Shown: positions 7,532 to 16,143, counted from the stretch's first letter. The stretch: DNA of 39,586 nucleotides from Flavobacteriaceae bacterium (GCA_027080135.1 JALWUJ010000144.1:1-39586), one strand, 5' to 3'. The notes: a model not told the origin generated them from the sequence alone. Numbers and translations are program-made.

Positions 7532-8176
7532 ATGTCTCAAAACCTTTATAACTATCGTAAAACCTATAAAAAAGGAATTTTAACCAAAAAAGCGGTAGAT
7601 GCAAATCCGTTACAGCAATTTAGAACTTGGTTTTATGAAGCAAAAGATGCCGATGATGTAAATGAAGTAAACGCAATGACGTTAACAACTATTGGATTAG
7701 ATGGTTTTCCTAAAGGGAGAGTAGTGTTATTAAAACAATATGATGAGTATGGATTTTATTTTTTTACTAACTATAAAAGCGAAAAAGGAAAAGCGATAGA
7801 AGCAAATCCCAACGTATCCTTATCCTTTTTTTGGCCTGCTTTAGAAAGGCAAGTAATAATTAAAGGAATTGCTTCAAAAACATCAGATGATTTTTCTGAA
7901 AATTATTTTAATTCAAGACCCAAAGGTAGCCAGTTAGGTGCGTTGGTTTCTCGTCAAAGTTGTGTAGTAAAAAACAGAGAAGAGTTGGATAATAGACTCC
8001 TTGAATTAGAAAAAAAATATAAAAATAAAGAAGTAAAAAAACCACCATTTTGGGGAGGCTATATAGTTAGTCCTATTTCTATAGAATTTTGGCAGGGAAG
8101 ACCCAATAGATTGCACGATAGAATTCGTTATACCTTAGAAGGTTTAGACTGGAAAATCGAACGCTTGGAGCCTTAA
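7532..8176 (+). CDS. pdxH: Pyridoxamine/pyridoxine 5'-phosphate oxidase
   Basis: A 214-residue FMN flavoprotein that oxidises PNP or PMP to pyridoxal 5'-phosphate, the last step of vitamin B6 synthesis and salvage. Diagnostic segments are NAMTLTTIGLDGFPKGRVVLLKQ cut across residues 49-71, the FMN-binding FYFFTNYKSEKGKAIEAN near 80, SRQS near 145 and the C-terminal WQGRPNRLHDR. Length is normal. It lies 62 nt after rnz and may have its own weak promoter or continue the same transcript. PLP made here would serve the PLP enzyme tryptophanase of this window, but that link is only metabolic. Confidence 0.95.
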   Translation: MSQNLYNYRKTYKKGILTKKAVDANPLQQFRTWFYEAKDADDVNEVNAMTLTTIGLDGFPKGRVVLLKQYDEYGFYFFTNYKSEKGKAIEANPNVSLSFFWPALERQVIIKGIASKTSDDFSENYFNSRPKGSQLGALVSRQSCVVKNREELDNRLLELEKKYKNKEVKKPPFWGGYIVSPISIEFWQGRPNRLHDRIRYTLEGLDWKIERLEP

Positions 8177-8224
8177 TAAATACTTTAATAAAAACCTGTA
8201 TACTTCATAAAACCAGAACTATAA

Positions 8225-8722
8225 ATGAAAACATTGTATATCCTCCGACACGCAAAATCTTCCTGGGGAGAGAATATAGAAGATCATAAACGAAGATTAA
8301 AATCTCGTGGTGAAAACGATGCTGTTTTGGTTTCAAATTATGTAAAAAATAAAGTTAAAGCCCCACAAAAAATACTTTCAAGTGATGCAACAAGAGCACA
8401 AAAAACTGCACGATATTTTAAAGAAGCTTTTCAAGTTTCAGATACAGATTTTGTATTAAAATCTGAATTGTATGATTTTGAAGGTGAACAGGTTTTAAAG
8501 GTTATTAAAGGATTAGATAATATTTTGGATTGTGTGATGATTGTTGGTCATAATTTTGCACTTACTTCCATAGTAAATACAATAGGAAGTCAAGAAATAA
8601 ACAATCTTCCAACTTGTGGTTTTGTTGAAATTCAGTTTAATATAGATTCTTGGAAACATATTTATTACGGAAATACTACAACCGTTGTTTATCCAAGAGA
8701 TTTAAAACCTAAAGAATTTTAA
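8225..8722 (+). CDS. sixA: SixA-type histidine phosphatase
   Basis: A 165-residue short member of the histidine phosphatase superfamily. The catalytic RHA motif is at residues 8-10 (TLYILRHAKSSWGE), the second conserved Arg lies in SSDATRAQKTARYF, and the second catalytic His is in MIVGHNFALT. SixA removes phosphate from phosphohistidine in HPt proteins or the nitrogen PTS in Escherichia coli; the substrate in flavobacteria is unknown. It sits 48 nt after pdxH and 4 nt before the exopolyphosphatase gene, a pairing that hints at phosphate or polyphosphate handling. Confidence 0.88.
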   Translation: MKTLYILRHAKSSWGENIEDHKRRLKSRGENDAVLVSNYVKNKVKAPQKILSSDATRAQKTARYFKEAFQVSDTDFVLKSELYDFEGEQVLKVIKGLDNILDCVMIVGHNFALTSIVNTIGSQEINNLPTCGFVEIQFNIDSWKHIYYGNTTTVVYPRDLKPKEF

Positions 8723-8726
8723 ATGT

Positions 8727-9617
8727 ATGCTAAAAATTGAAAAATATGGAGCAATAGATATTGGCTCTAATGCCATTAGATTGCTTATAAGTACAGTAAT
8801 TAAAGAAGAAGGTAAAGATCCTTTGTTTAAAAAAACTTCTTTGATTCGTGTTCCAATTAGATTAGGTGCAGATGTATTTTTAAATGAAAAAATTTCAAAA
8901 ATAAACTATTTAAGAATGAAGGATTCAATGAAAGCATTTCAGCTTTTAATGAAAACCCATAATGTAGTTAAATATAGAGCTTGTGCAACTTCGGCAATGA
9001 GGGAAGCTAAAAACGGTCTGAAAATTTCAAAAAAAATATGGAAAAAAACTGGGATAAATATTGAAATTATAAATGGAAACGATGAAGCCAAAATTATTGC
9101 TTCTACCAATATTAAAACTTATTTAACACACGATAAAGTTTTTTTGTATGTAGATGTAGGAGGAGGAAGTACAGAACTTACTATTTATGCCAACGGAAAA
9201 ACAGTTATTTCAAAATCCTTTAAAATAGGAACGGTAAGGTTAATAAATAATATGGTAAAAGAATCTATGTGGGAAGAAGTAAGAAATTGGATAAAAGAAA
9301 ATACAAAACACTACAACCACATTACACTTTTAGGAACAGGAGGTAATATTAACAGTACTTACAAATTTAGCGGAACAAAAATAGGAAAACCTTTGAGCTA
9401 TGAATATTTAGAAGAGTATTATACAATGGTAAAATCGGTGAGCTATGAAGAAAGAATTTCTAAATTAAATATGAATCCTGATAGAGCAGATGTTATTGTT
9501 CCAGCTTTAAAAATTTATATTTCAGCTATGAAATGGAGTGGAGCAAAATGTGTATATGTTCCTAAAATAGGACTTTCAGATGGAATTATAAGGAGTTTGT
9601 ATAATGAGAAAGTGTAG
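8727..9617 (+). CDS. ppx: Ppx/GppA family phosphatase (exopolyphosphatase-like)
   Basis: A 296-residue sugar-kinase/actin-fold protein. Both phosphate-binding motifs of Ppx/GppA are present: AIDIGSNAIRLL near residues 9-20 and YVDVGGGSTEL near 141-151. It is the short form without the C-terminal HD-like domain of the Escherichia coli enzymes. Substrates could be polyphosphate or (p)ppGpp; the sequence does not decide. The start is ATG 8727; an ATG four bases earlier is out of frame and soon stops. It is 4 nt after sixA and the last gene of this plus-strand run, converging on miaE. No clear terminator is visible in the 33-nt gap. Confidence 0.9.
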   Translation: MLKIEKYGAIDIGSNAIRLLISTVIKEEGKDPLFKKTSLIRVPIRLGADVFLNEKISKINYLRMKDSMKAFQLLMKTHNVVKYRACATSAMREAKNGLKISKKIWKKTGINIEIINGNDEAKIIASTNIKTYLTHDKVFLYVDVGGGSTELTIYANGKTVISKSFKIGTVRLINNMVKESMWEEVRNWIKENTKHYNHITLLGTGGNINSTYKFSGTKIGKPLSYEYLEEYYTMVKSVSYEERISKLNMNPDRADVIVPALKIYISAMKWSGAKCVYVPKIGLSDGIIRSLYNEKV

Positions 9618-9650
9618 TGTCATTTGCAGTGTTTTGAGATTCCATTCTTG

Positions 9651-10232
9651 TTATCCGTGAACAGTTTCTTTGGTTCCTAAACTTTTCATTATTTCAGCTT
9701 CAAAAACAAGTAGTTCTTGCCATTTTTTGTCAACCTCCTCACGGTTGCCATATTTTCTAGCAAAGTTTAAAAATAACATATAATGTCCTGCTTCGCTAGC
9801 CATAAGGCTTCTGAAAAATTCTGAGAGTTCTTTATCTTTAAGATTATCAGCCAAGACTTTAAAACGTTCGCAACTACGAGCTTCAATTAAAGCAGCATAT
9901 AATAATCTGTGTATTAATTGTGTAGTTCGGCTTCCTCCTTTAGGAAAAAAAGTGAGTAATTTTACAACATATTCATCTTTTCTATCTCTACCTAATACCC
10001 AACCTCTTTTTGTAATAATGTCATGAACCAATTCAAAATGGCACATTTCTTCTTTGGCAAGTTTTGGCATTTCTTTTACCAATTCGGTATATTCAGGAAA
10101 TGAAACCATTAAAGATATTGCTGTAGAAGAGGCTTTAATTTCACAAAAAGCGTGATCGGTTAAAATTTCTTCAATATTTTTTTCTACGATATTTACCCAA
10201 CGTGGATCGGTTGGTAATTTAAGTCCTAACAT
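9651..10232 (-). CDS. miaE: tRNA-(ms2io6A) hydroxylase MiaE
   Basis: A 193-residue ferritin-like diiron monooxygenase that hydroxylates 2-methylthio-N6-isopentenyladenosine at tRNA position 37. Iron ligands are visible as EEMCHFELVHD near 62-72, LIEARSCERF near 115 and SLMASEAGHYMLF near 141, two Glu-x-x-His type pairs plus extra Glu, and the order fits MiaE. It begins 12 nt after the dnaX stop on the same strand, so the two probably form one transcript. The reaction needs oxygen, in keeping with an aerobic marine or freshwater flavobacterium. Confidence 0.92.
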   Translation of the reverse strand: MLGLKLPTDPRWVNIVEKNIEEILTDHAFCEIKASSTAISLMVSFPEYTELVKEMPKLAKEEMCHFELVHDIITKRGWVLGRDRKDEYVVKLLTFFPKGGSRTTQLIHRLLYAALIEARSCERFKVLADNLKDKELSEFFRSLMASEAGHYMLFLNFARKYGNREEVDKKWQELLVFEAEIMKSLGTKETVHG

Positions 10233-10243
10233 AGTTTTTTATT

Positions 10244-12022
10244 TTAAAGTTCTAAACCAAATTCCTTTCGTAAGGTTTCAATAAGCGGATTTTTTTCTTT
10301 TAATTTTTCAAATTTTTCCAAAGGTGTGTAAGCAAATTTTTTCTTAATTTTTTCATTAACAGTTATTTCAATGTCAATATCATAATTTTGAAGTTTTTCC
10401 TTAATGTATAATAAAATATCGTGTTGGGCTCTTTCTACTTCAGTTTTTATGGTATGGTTTGGGAACTCTAAATGTATGGTAGTTCCTTTTAAAACTGGTG
10501 TTCCCATGGTTAAATGAGAATGTAAATTATACTTCCCTTCTTTTGAAATTTTTTCTGAATATTTCTTCCAAACATCCAACATTTCCTTTTGTGTAAAGGT
10601 TTTTTTAGGTAGTTCTTTTTCTTCAGTTTGATTGCTATTAAATTCCTTTTCAATTTTCTTTTTGTGTTCAATACTTTTTATTGCATATGCCGAGACTCGA
10701 TTTCCTAGATTCTCTGAAGTTTTTTTTAGTTCCGTTATAGTTTTTTTTTCAATCTTTTTAGGAGTTTTTATTTCTTCCTTTTCTTCTCTATTTGAAATGG
10801 ATTCTACAGAAGAAGTATTTTGATAGGAGGGTTCTTTTTCAGATACTAATTTTACTTCCTTAGTAGAAACGTTATTACTTTCCGATTTATAATAAGAAGG
10901 AGGAATAACAAAAGGGGTTTCCTTAATGTTTAAACTAAGCTTTTTTTTTTCTTCTGAATTTGAAGATTCAAAAGTTAAAGAAGCCAATTGCATTAAACAA
11001 AGTTCGATGAGTAAACGTTGGTTTCGACTAGTCTTATATTTTAAATCGCTTGAATTTGCTATGTCTATTCCTTTAATTAAAAACGATTGGTCTGTATTTT
11101 TAGACTGTTCTAAATACATTTTTTTTACTTGTTCTCCAACCTCTAAAAGTGATATGGTTTCGGGATTTTTACAAACCATTAAATCTCTAAAGTGGGAGGC
11201 AAGTCCCATAATAAAATGGTGTCCGTCAAATCCTTTTGCTATTATATCATTAAATAAAAGCAACACATTTGGGATGTCGTTAGCTAATAATAATTCGGTT
11301 ACTTTAAAAAAGTAGGTATAATCTAAAACGTTTAAGTTTTCGGTAACGGCTTTTCGGGTGAGCTTATTTCCTGAAAAACTTACCACTCTGTCAAATATAG
11401 AGAGTGCATCACGTAAGGCACCATCTGCTTTTTGAGCAATAATGTGTAAGGCATCGTCTTCAGCTTCAATTCCTTCAGATTTGGCTATTTCGGTTAAGTG
11501 GTTTTTGATGTCTTTTACGGTAATTCTTCTAAAATCGAAAATCTGGCAACGTGATAATATAGTAGGTATTATTTTATGCTTTTCGGTAGTTGCAAGAATA
11601 AAAATTGCGTGTTTAGGAGGTTCCTCTAATGTTTTTAAAAAAGCATTAAAAGCTGCAGATGAAAGCATGTGTACTTCATCTATAATATATACTTTGTAAT
11701 TTCCAACCTGTGGTGGAATACGAACTTGATCAATTAAATTTCGGATATCATCTACCGAGTTATTAGAAGCTGCATCTAATTCAAATATGTTAAAGGCAAA
11801 ATCCTCATCGGTTTGTTCGGTTCCGTCTTGATTTATTTTTTTGGCAAGAATCCTAGCACAAGTAGTTTTGCCTACACCACGAGGCCCTGTAAAAAGTAGT
11901 GCTTGTGCAAGATGATTATTTTCGATGGCACTTTCTAAAGTATTGGTAATAGCCTGTTGCCCCACCACATCTTTAAATTGTGAGGGTCTGTATTTTCGGG
12001 CTGATACTATAAAAGGTTCCAT
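10244..12022 (-). CDS. dnaX: DNA polymerase III subunit tau/gamma
   Basis: Clamp-loader ATPase of 592 residues counted from ATG 12022 (MEPFIVSARKYRPSQF). An in-frame ATG six codons earlier would add MFAFKY, but family members start at the later site. Walker A GPRGVGKT is at 46-53, Walker B IIDEVHML follows, and the sensor-1 and SRC arginine-finger motif (ILSRCQIF) are present. The stretch that normally carries four zinc-binding cysteines is replaced by KINQDGTEQTDEDFAFNIFE with none, a trait I associate with flavobacterial DnaX. Residue 361 marks the end of domain III; there the coding strand has an A10 run with heptamer A AAA AAG (plus 10940-10950). Beyond lie a Lys/Glu-rich linker and the tau-specific region to the C-terminal LRKEFGLEL. 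Cotranscribed with miaE. Confidence 0.95.
   Translation of the reverse strand: MEPFIVSARKYRPSQFKDVVGQQAITNTLESAIENNHLAQALLFTGPRGVGKTTCARILAKKINQDGTEQTDEDFAFNIFELDAASNNSVDDIRNLIDQVRIPPQVGNYKVYIIDEVHMLSSAAFNAFLKTLEEPPKHAIFILATTEKHKIIPTILSRCQIFDFRRITVKDIKNHLTEIAKSEGIEAEDDALHIIAQKADGALRDALSIFDRVVSFSGNKLTRKAVTENLNVLDYTYFFKVTELLLANDIPNVLLLFNDIIAKGFDGHHFIMGLASHFRDLMVCKNPETISLLEVGEQVKKMYLEQSKNTDQSFLIKGIDIANSSDLKYKTSRNQRLLIELCLMQLASLTFESSNSEEKKKLSLNIKETPFVIPPSYYKSESNNVSTKEVKLVSEKEPSYQNTSSVESISNREEKEEIKTPKKIEKKTITELKKTSENLGNRVSAYAIKSIEHKKKIEKEFNSNQTEEKELPKKTFTQKEMLDVWKKYSEKISKEGKYNLHSHLTMGTPVLKGTTIHLEFPNHTIKTEVERAQHDILLYIKEKLQNYDIDIEITVNEKIKKKFAYTPLEKFEKLKEKNPLIETLRKEFGLEL
10935..10950 (-). promoter_or_regulatory. 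Candidate programmed frameshift / slippage site in dnaX
   Basis: The coding strand reads GAA GAA AAA AAA AAG CTT AG. A -1 shift on A AAA AAG, or one extra A, gives GCT TAG, a stop after one codon and a product of 362 residues. One A fewer gives AGC TTA GTT TAA, a stop after three codons. This parallels Escherichia coli dnaX (ribosomal shift on the same heptamer) and Thermus dnaX (polymerase slippage on A9). A possible downstream stem (AGGAA/TTCCT) is weak. Confidence 0.5.
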
Positions 12023-12037
12023 ATATTTGAATGCAAA

Positions 12038-12045
12038 CAAATATA
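12038..12045 (-). promoter_or_regulatory. Candidate -7 element for dnaX
   Basis: Minus-strand TATATTTG matches TAnnTTTG. Transcription would then begin just before or at the upstream ATG (12040), which supports 12022 as the true dnaX start. No good -33 TTTG is seen. Confidence 0.35.
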
Positions 12046-12114
12046 GAAATTGTCTTGTTTTAAGAAGATAAATTTAATTCAAAATTTATGTTTTTTATTA
12101 ACAATAAATAGTTC

Positions 12115-12144
12115 TTTTTATATGCAAGTTTTCAATTACTTTTG
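12115..12144 (+). promoter_or_regulatory. Promoter of the RNase P RNA gene
   Basis: TACTTTTG at 12137-12144 matches the -7 consensus, with a TTTT at the -33 distance. The predicted start falls at about 12149, exactly where the RNase P RNA helix P1 begins. Confidence 0.65.
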
Positions 12145-12148
12145 CAAT

Positions 12149-12450
12149 AGCAGACCGTCTCATCGTCCCATTTTATTTTGGGGAGGAAAGTCCGGACACC
12201 ATAGGGAAGCATAACGGCTAACGGCCGTCATCCGTTTTTGGCGGATAGGACAAGTGCAGCAGAAAGAATGTACAGGTAATGCTGTAGTGAAATCAGGTAA
12301 ACTCTATGCGGTGCAATGCCATGTAAACTTGCGTTTGAGGGTTCCCGCCCAATGCAAGAGGGTAGGCAGATAAAAAATATTGGTAACAGTATTTTTAGAT
12401 AAATGATGAGATTCACTTAGGTGAAACAGAATCCGGCTTATAGGTCTGCT
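12149..12450 (+). ncRNA. rnpB: RNase P RNA (bacterial type A)
   Basis: The catalytic RNA of RNase P, which matures tRNA 5' ends. Universal blocks are present: GAGGAAAGTCCGGACACC near 12182 (CR-I), GTGCAGCAG then ACAGG in the specificity part, GAAATCAGGTAAACTC near 12290, GAGGGTTCCCGCCC near 12338, and near the end ACAGAATCCGGCTTATAG (CR-V). The ends pair as helix P1: AGCAGACC at 12149-12156 with GGTCTGCT at 12443-12450. A run of T from 12450 ends the transcript. A short open frame on the opposite strand inside it is not a gene. It lies between dnaX and rsmD, both on the other strand. Confidence 0.97.
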
Positions 12451-12500
12451 TTTTTTAATTCTTTCGAATGAATCTTTAAAATTATTTTATTAAAGAGATG

Positions 12501-13034
12501 CTATTCAAAAAAACTAAAAACAGAACCTCCATAGCGTCTTGAATCTACAAAATTATTTACTTCTGAAAGATCGGTATGTTTGGAGTGTTCTATTATTAAA
12601 AACCCCTCTTTTTTTAATAAATTTCTATCAAACGTTTTATTTACGAGGGATTCAAATTCTTCTTGTTTCAAGTTATAAGGAGGGTCTGCAAAAATGATAT
12701 CGAAAGTATATGGAGTCTTTGATAGATATTTAAAAACATCGGACTTTATGGTTTTGATTGAAAAATCCAATTTTTCAGAAATTTGATTAATATATTTTAC
12801 ACAGCCATAATGAGCATCTACAGAGGAGATATTTTTGGTACCTCTGGAGGCAAACTCAAAACTGATATTTCCAGTTCCAGAAAATAAATCTAACAATGAG
12901 ATATTGCTAAAATTAATTTTATTATTTAATATATTAAAAAGAGCTTCTTTTGCAAAATCTGTAGTAGGTCTTACGGGTAAATTTTTGGGTGCTATTAGTC
13001 TTTTACCTTTGTATGTTCCAGAAATAATTCTCAC
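12501..13034 (-). CDS. rsmD: 16S rRNA (guanine966-N2)-methyltransferase RsmD
   Basis: A 177-residue class I SAM-dependent methyltransferase that modifies G966 of 16S rRNA. It starts MRIISGTYKGKRLIAPKNLP, typical of RsmD, with the SAM loop LLDLFSGTGNISFEFASRG near residue 47 and the catalytic DPPY motif (IIFADPPYNL) near 115. The ATG overlaps the stop of the DUF3822 gene by 4 nt, so it is the last gene of a three-gene operon. RNase P RNA converges on it, with 50 bases between. Short for the family but complete. Confidence 0.94.
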   Translation of the reverse strand: MRIISGTYKGKRLIAPKNLPVRPTTDFAKEALFNILNNKINFSNISLLDLFSGTGNISFEFASRGTKNISSVDAHYGCVKYINQISEKLDFSIKTIKSDVFKYLSKTPYTFDIIFADPPYNLKQEEFESLVNKTFDRNLLKKEGFLIIEHSKHTDLSEVNNFVDSRRYGGSVFSFFE

Positions 13035-13852
13035 TGTAGGCTGAGTTTTAAAAGTAAATTTTTGTGGGAAGAATTGTTGATACCTAATTTTATTTCTTTT
13101 TTATAATTATTAAATGAAATATTTCGGATGTAATTATACAATATTTTGTAGGTGCTATCTTTTTCTTCAATATATCCTGAAATTATAGTGTCTATAGTTT
13201 CGGGGTTAAGTTTAAGTTGTTCTAATACAAATAAAATATAGTAAATAAAATCTTCGGGAGTTTTATAATCATACGAGTTACTAATTAATAGTGTTCCGTT
13301 TTTAATAATTGTTAAGTAATAAGAATCGTTTAGTACATGAAGGTATAATTTTGGAAGCGAGTAATGTTTTTCATTGTTATAAATATGCTTTAGTAGAATG
13401 GTAGTTGCATGAAAATAATTAAAATCGCCAAAACGATCAAAAATAAAGTTGTTAATATTAATATAAGGAATATAAACAGTGGTAATATCTAATTCTTCTA
13501 AAGTATCGTAAGCAATAAAATCGTTGACTAATATTTTAGAATTAAATTTTAAATAATCACTCGCTTTTGTTGGGTCAAAAAGCGAAGTAGGAACTTGATT
13601 AAATAAGTTGGTAACATAAATAACATTAATTTCTTTAAAATAGGATTGAAGCTCAGTAATTTCAGAGAAACAGTTTTGCAAGTTACCTAAAAGCTCTTCG
13701 GGAGTGGAAGCAATGCCTTCAAGTTTTTCTTTAAAAAAAATGACTTCATTGGAAACAGAATTGGTTATTAAAAAAGAAAGTCCGGACAAAGAAATTTGAA
13801 CGGACAGACTTTTATTATTGTTAAGTATATTACTATTGCTTTGGAGTGTCAT
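13031..13852 (-). CDS. DUF3822 family protein
   Basis: I place the start at ATG 13852 (MTLQSNSNILNNNKSLSVQI), giving 273 residues; a longer reading from 13900 adds a poor, unrelated leader that lies within the preceding gene. The LSVQISLSGLSFLI start, the middle segment with TTVYIPYININNFIFDRFG and the end with INNSSHKN fit DUF3822, a Bacteroidota family predicted to have an actin-like ATPase fold, whose function is unknown. It overlaps the upstream gene by 20 nt and rsmD by 4 nt, so translation is probably coupled on both sides. The steady linkage to rsmD suggests, but does not show, a role in rRNA modification or ribosome assembly. Confidence 0.85.
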   Translation of the reverse strand: MTLQSNSNILNNNKSLSVQISLSGLSFLITNSVSNEVIFFKEKLEGIASTPEELLGNLQNCFSEITELQSYFKEINVIYVTNLFNQVPTSLFDPTKASDYLKFNSKILVNDFIAYDTLEELDITTVYIPYININNFIFDRFGDFNYFHATTILLKHIYNNEKHYSLPKLYLHVLNDSYYLTIIKNGTLLISNSYDYKTPEDFIYYILFVLEQLKLNPETIDTIISGYIEEKDSTYKILYNYIRNISFNNYKKEIKLGINNSSHKNLLLKLSLQ

Positions 13853-14582
13853 AAATCTTAGGCCAATTTCCACTAGTATCAATATCATCCATAGATCCAA
13901 CTTTTACTGTAGGTCCATTAATTCCATCTACAGAAACCAGTTGTTCTTCTTGAGCAACTAAATCAGGATCTTGATCGCTTAATATTACTTTTTTAGCTAC
14001 ACTAGCTTCAAATACAGAGTAGGTAGATTCATTCTTTATAAATTTACCTGCTTTAAGAGTAAATTTCTTATCTTTTGCAATTTCTAAAGGAATATTCATC
14101 ATGGTTTTGTAACGATCTGTAGTTCCGAAAAGGGAGTCCTTTACAGATTCAAAACGTAATGTATCAATAATGATATCTTCTTTATAATAACCTCCCTTTT
14201 CAGGGTCTAAACCAAAAGCTTTGTTTTTTTCAACATCTGCATAACTAGTATCTCTTCTTTCAATAATAGCGTATTGTGCCGTATCGATGAATCTTACTAA
14301 GCTATCAAAACTTCCTGTAAATTTACCTTCAATTTCTTGGTATGCAAGTTCAGAAGCTCTTATATCTTTTAGGTTTTCAATAACTTTAGCATAACGTGCT
14401 TCTTTTACTTTGTTAAATTCTACGGGTCCTATTATCGATTTGTAAAGGTTGTAGCCTAAAAATAGGATAATAATCCAAAGAATAACAGAGATTACAGGAT
14501 TCAATTTTAAAGGAATATATTTATCAATTAAAACTGCTAATCCAATACAAACTAAAGTGCCAAGAATAATATTTAAAATCAT
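13833..14582 (-). CDS. Conserved membrane-anchored protein upstream of DUF3822-rsmD
   Basis: A 249-residue protein with two hydrophobic segments at the N-terminus (about residues 2-19 and 30-47: LNIILGTLVCIGLAVLI, then VISVILWIIILFLGYNLY), followed by a soluble domain of about 200 residues. The soluble part contains ENLKDIRASELAYQEIEGKF then TGSFDSLVRFIDT, which recalls pseudopilin-like or hypothetical flavobacterial proteins, but I cannot name a family. It is the first gene of the operon with DUF3822 and rsmD and overlaps DUF3822 by 20 nt. The likely location is the inner membrane with the large domain outside or inside; topology is not decided by the sequence. Confidence 0.8.
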   Translation of the reverse strand: MILNIILGTLVCIGLAVLIDKYIPLKLNPVISVILWIIILFLGYNLYKSIIGPVEFNKVKEARYAKVIENLKDIRASELAYQEIEGKFTGSFDSLVRFIDTAQYAIIERRDTSYADVEKNKAFGLDPEKGGYYKEDIIIDTLRFESVKDSLFGTTDRYKTMMNIPLEIAKDKKFTLKAGKFIKNESTYSVFEASVAKKVILSDQDPDLVAQEEQLVSVDGINGPTVKVGSMDDIDTSGNWPKIYDTPKQ

Positions 14583-14628
14583 AATTTAAAAAATGAGGAT
14601 TGTTTTTACTAATTATATGCTTTAAACG

Positions 14629-14636
14629 CAAATCTA
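14629..14636 (-). promoter_or_regulatory. Candidate -7 element of the DUF3822-rsmD operon
   Basis: Minus-strand TAGATTTG matches TAnnTTTG, 46 nt before the start of the 249-residue protein. The -33 region is T-rich without a clean TTTG. Confidence 0.4.
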
Positions 14637-14712
14637 CAATTTTTTTTCAATCGTAAAAGTAATTTCTGAAAAAAACATAACTATATTTAAACCCTCGTAC
14701 TAATAAGAGCTA

Positions 14713-16143
14713 ATGAATACATCAAAATTCTACTTAGAATTAATAAAAGATTTCCCTCACAGTCCTACAAATAAGCAGGATAGAACAATAAATTTGTTAG
14801 CAGATTTTATTTTAAGCAAAAACAATAAAAAATTATTTTTATTAAAAGGTTATGCTGGAACTGGAAAAACAACCATTGTTGGAACTTTGGTAAAAAATAT
14901 AAAAAAGGCTAAGCAATCTGTTGTTTTATTGGCACCTACAGGACGGGCAGCAAAAGTTATTAGTAATTACTCGCATAAAGAAGCATTTACTATTCATAAA
15001 AAAATATACTATCCAAAATCTAAAAAAGGGGAAGGAGTATCTTTCTCTCTTCAAAAAAACAAACATCGACACACCATTTTTATAGTAGATGAAGCTTCGA
15101 TGATTCCAGATAATAATACAGAATCAAAAATTTTTGAAAATGGTTCCTTACTAGACGATTTAATACAGTATGTTTATAACGGAAACCAATGCAAATTACT
15201 TTTAATAGGTGATACCGCTCAATTACCACCTGTAAAATTAGATGTAAGCCCTGCCTTAGACAAATTTACTTTAGAGAATTATTACGGCAAAAATGTTATT
15301 TCGATAGAACTAAATGAAGTAGTAAGACAACAAGAAAATAGTGGAATCTTATTCAATGCTACCAAAATTAGAAATAATTTAGATGAAGGATTTTATGAAA
15401 GTTTTAAACTTCAATCAGAAAATTTTCCCGATGTAATTCGTCCATTAGACGGTCAAGAATTAATGGATGCCTTAGACGATTGTTACTCAAATCAAGGAAA
15501 CGAAGAATCTGTTTTTATTGTTAGATCCAACAAAAGAGCATATTTATACAACCAGAATATCCGAACTCGAATTCTTTATCAAGAAAGTGAATTGGCAACA
15601 GGAGATTATTTAATGGTAGTAAAAAACAATTATTTTTGGTTAGAAACTAATAGTGAAGCTAGTTTTATAGCCAATGGAGATATTATTGAAGTATTAGAAA
15701 TATTTAGTATAAAAGAATTATACGGTTTTAAATTTGCAACTGTAATAATTAGAATGATAGATTATCCTAATATGAAACCTTTTGAAACAGTTTTATTATT
15801 AGACACTCTTTCTTCTGAAACCCCATCTCTTTCTTATGAAGAATCCAACAAGTTATATCAAGAAGTAATGAAGGATTACGAGCACGAAACTTCCAAGTAC
15901 AAAAAGTTTATGGCGGTAAAAAAGAATATTTATTTTAATGCTTTACAAGTAAAGTTTTCCTATGCAATTACCTGTCATAAATCACAAGGAGGGCAGTGGG
16001 ATACCGTTTTTGTAGAACAACCTTATTTGCCCAACGGTATAGATAAAGAATATTTACGTTGGTTATACACTGCCATAACAAGAGCCAAAAAAAAGTTATA
16101 TTTAATTGGTTTTAAAAACGATTTTTTTGAAGAAGCTTATTAA
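14713..16143 (+). CDS. RecD-like superfamily 1 DNA helicase
   Basis: A 476-residue ATP-dependent helicase of the SF1B RecD/Pif1 type. Walker A GYAGTGKT is at 46-53, Walker B IVDEASMI near 130, motif III LLIGDTAQLPPV near 158, motif V/VI as SYAITCHKSQGGQWD near 417 and WLYTAITRAKKKLYLIG near the end. The UvrD_C_2 type C-terminal module is therefore present. It is much shorter than RecD of RecBCD, so it is best called a RecD-like or exonuclease V subunit-like helicase, active in DNA repair or recombination. It diverges from the DUF3822 operon across 130 bases and precedes kdsB by 69 bases. Confidence 0.9.
   Translation: MNTSKFYLELIKDFPHSPTNKQDRTINLLADFILSKNNKKLFLLKGYAGTGKTTIVGTLVKNIKKAKQSVVLLAPTGRAAKVISNYSHKEAFTIHKKIYYPKSKKGEGVSFSLQKNKHRHTIFIVDEASMIPDNNTESKIFENGSLLDDLIQYVYNGNQCKLLLIGDTAQLPPVKLDVSPALDKFTLENYYGKNVISIELNEVVRQQENSGILFNATKIRNNLDEGFYESFKLQSENFPDVIRPLDGQELMDALDDCYSNQGNEESVFIVRSNKRAYLYNQNIRTRILYQESELATGDYLMVVKNNYFWLETNSEASFIANGDIIEVLEIFSIKELYGFKFATVIIRMIDYPNMKPFETVLLLDTLSSETPSLSYEESNKLYQEVMKDYEHETSKYKKFMAVKKNIYFNALQVKFSYAITCHKSQGGQWDTVFVEQPYLPNGIDKEYLRWLYTAITRAKKKLYLIGFKNDFFEEAY

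Noticed and set aside
10741-10749. A9 run in the tau-specific part of dnaX as a second slippage site
   Set aside because: It is followed by C rather than G, lacks the A AAA AAG arrangement and lies in the poorly conserved Lys/Glu-rich linker.
12228-12416. Minus-strand open frame of 62 codons
   Set aside because: It lies wholly inside the RNase P RNA gene on the opposite strand; no family features.
13853-13900. Longer start for the DUF3822 gene (adds MDLWMILILVEIGLRF)
   Set aside because: The extension lies inside the coding region of the upstream gene and does not resemble the family N-terminus; ATG 13852 is preferred.
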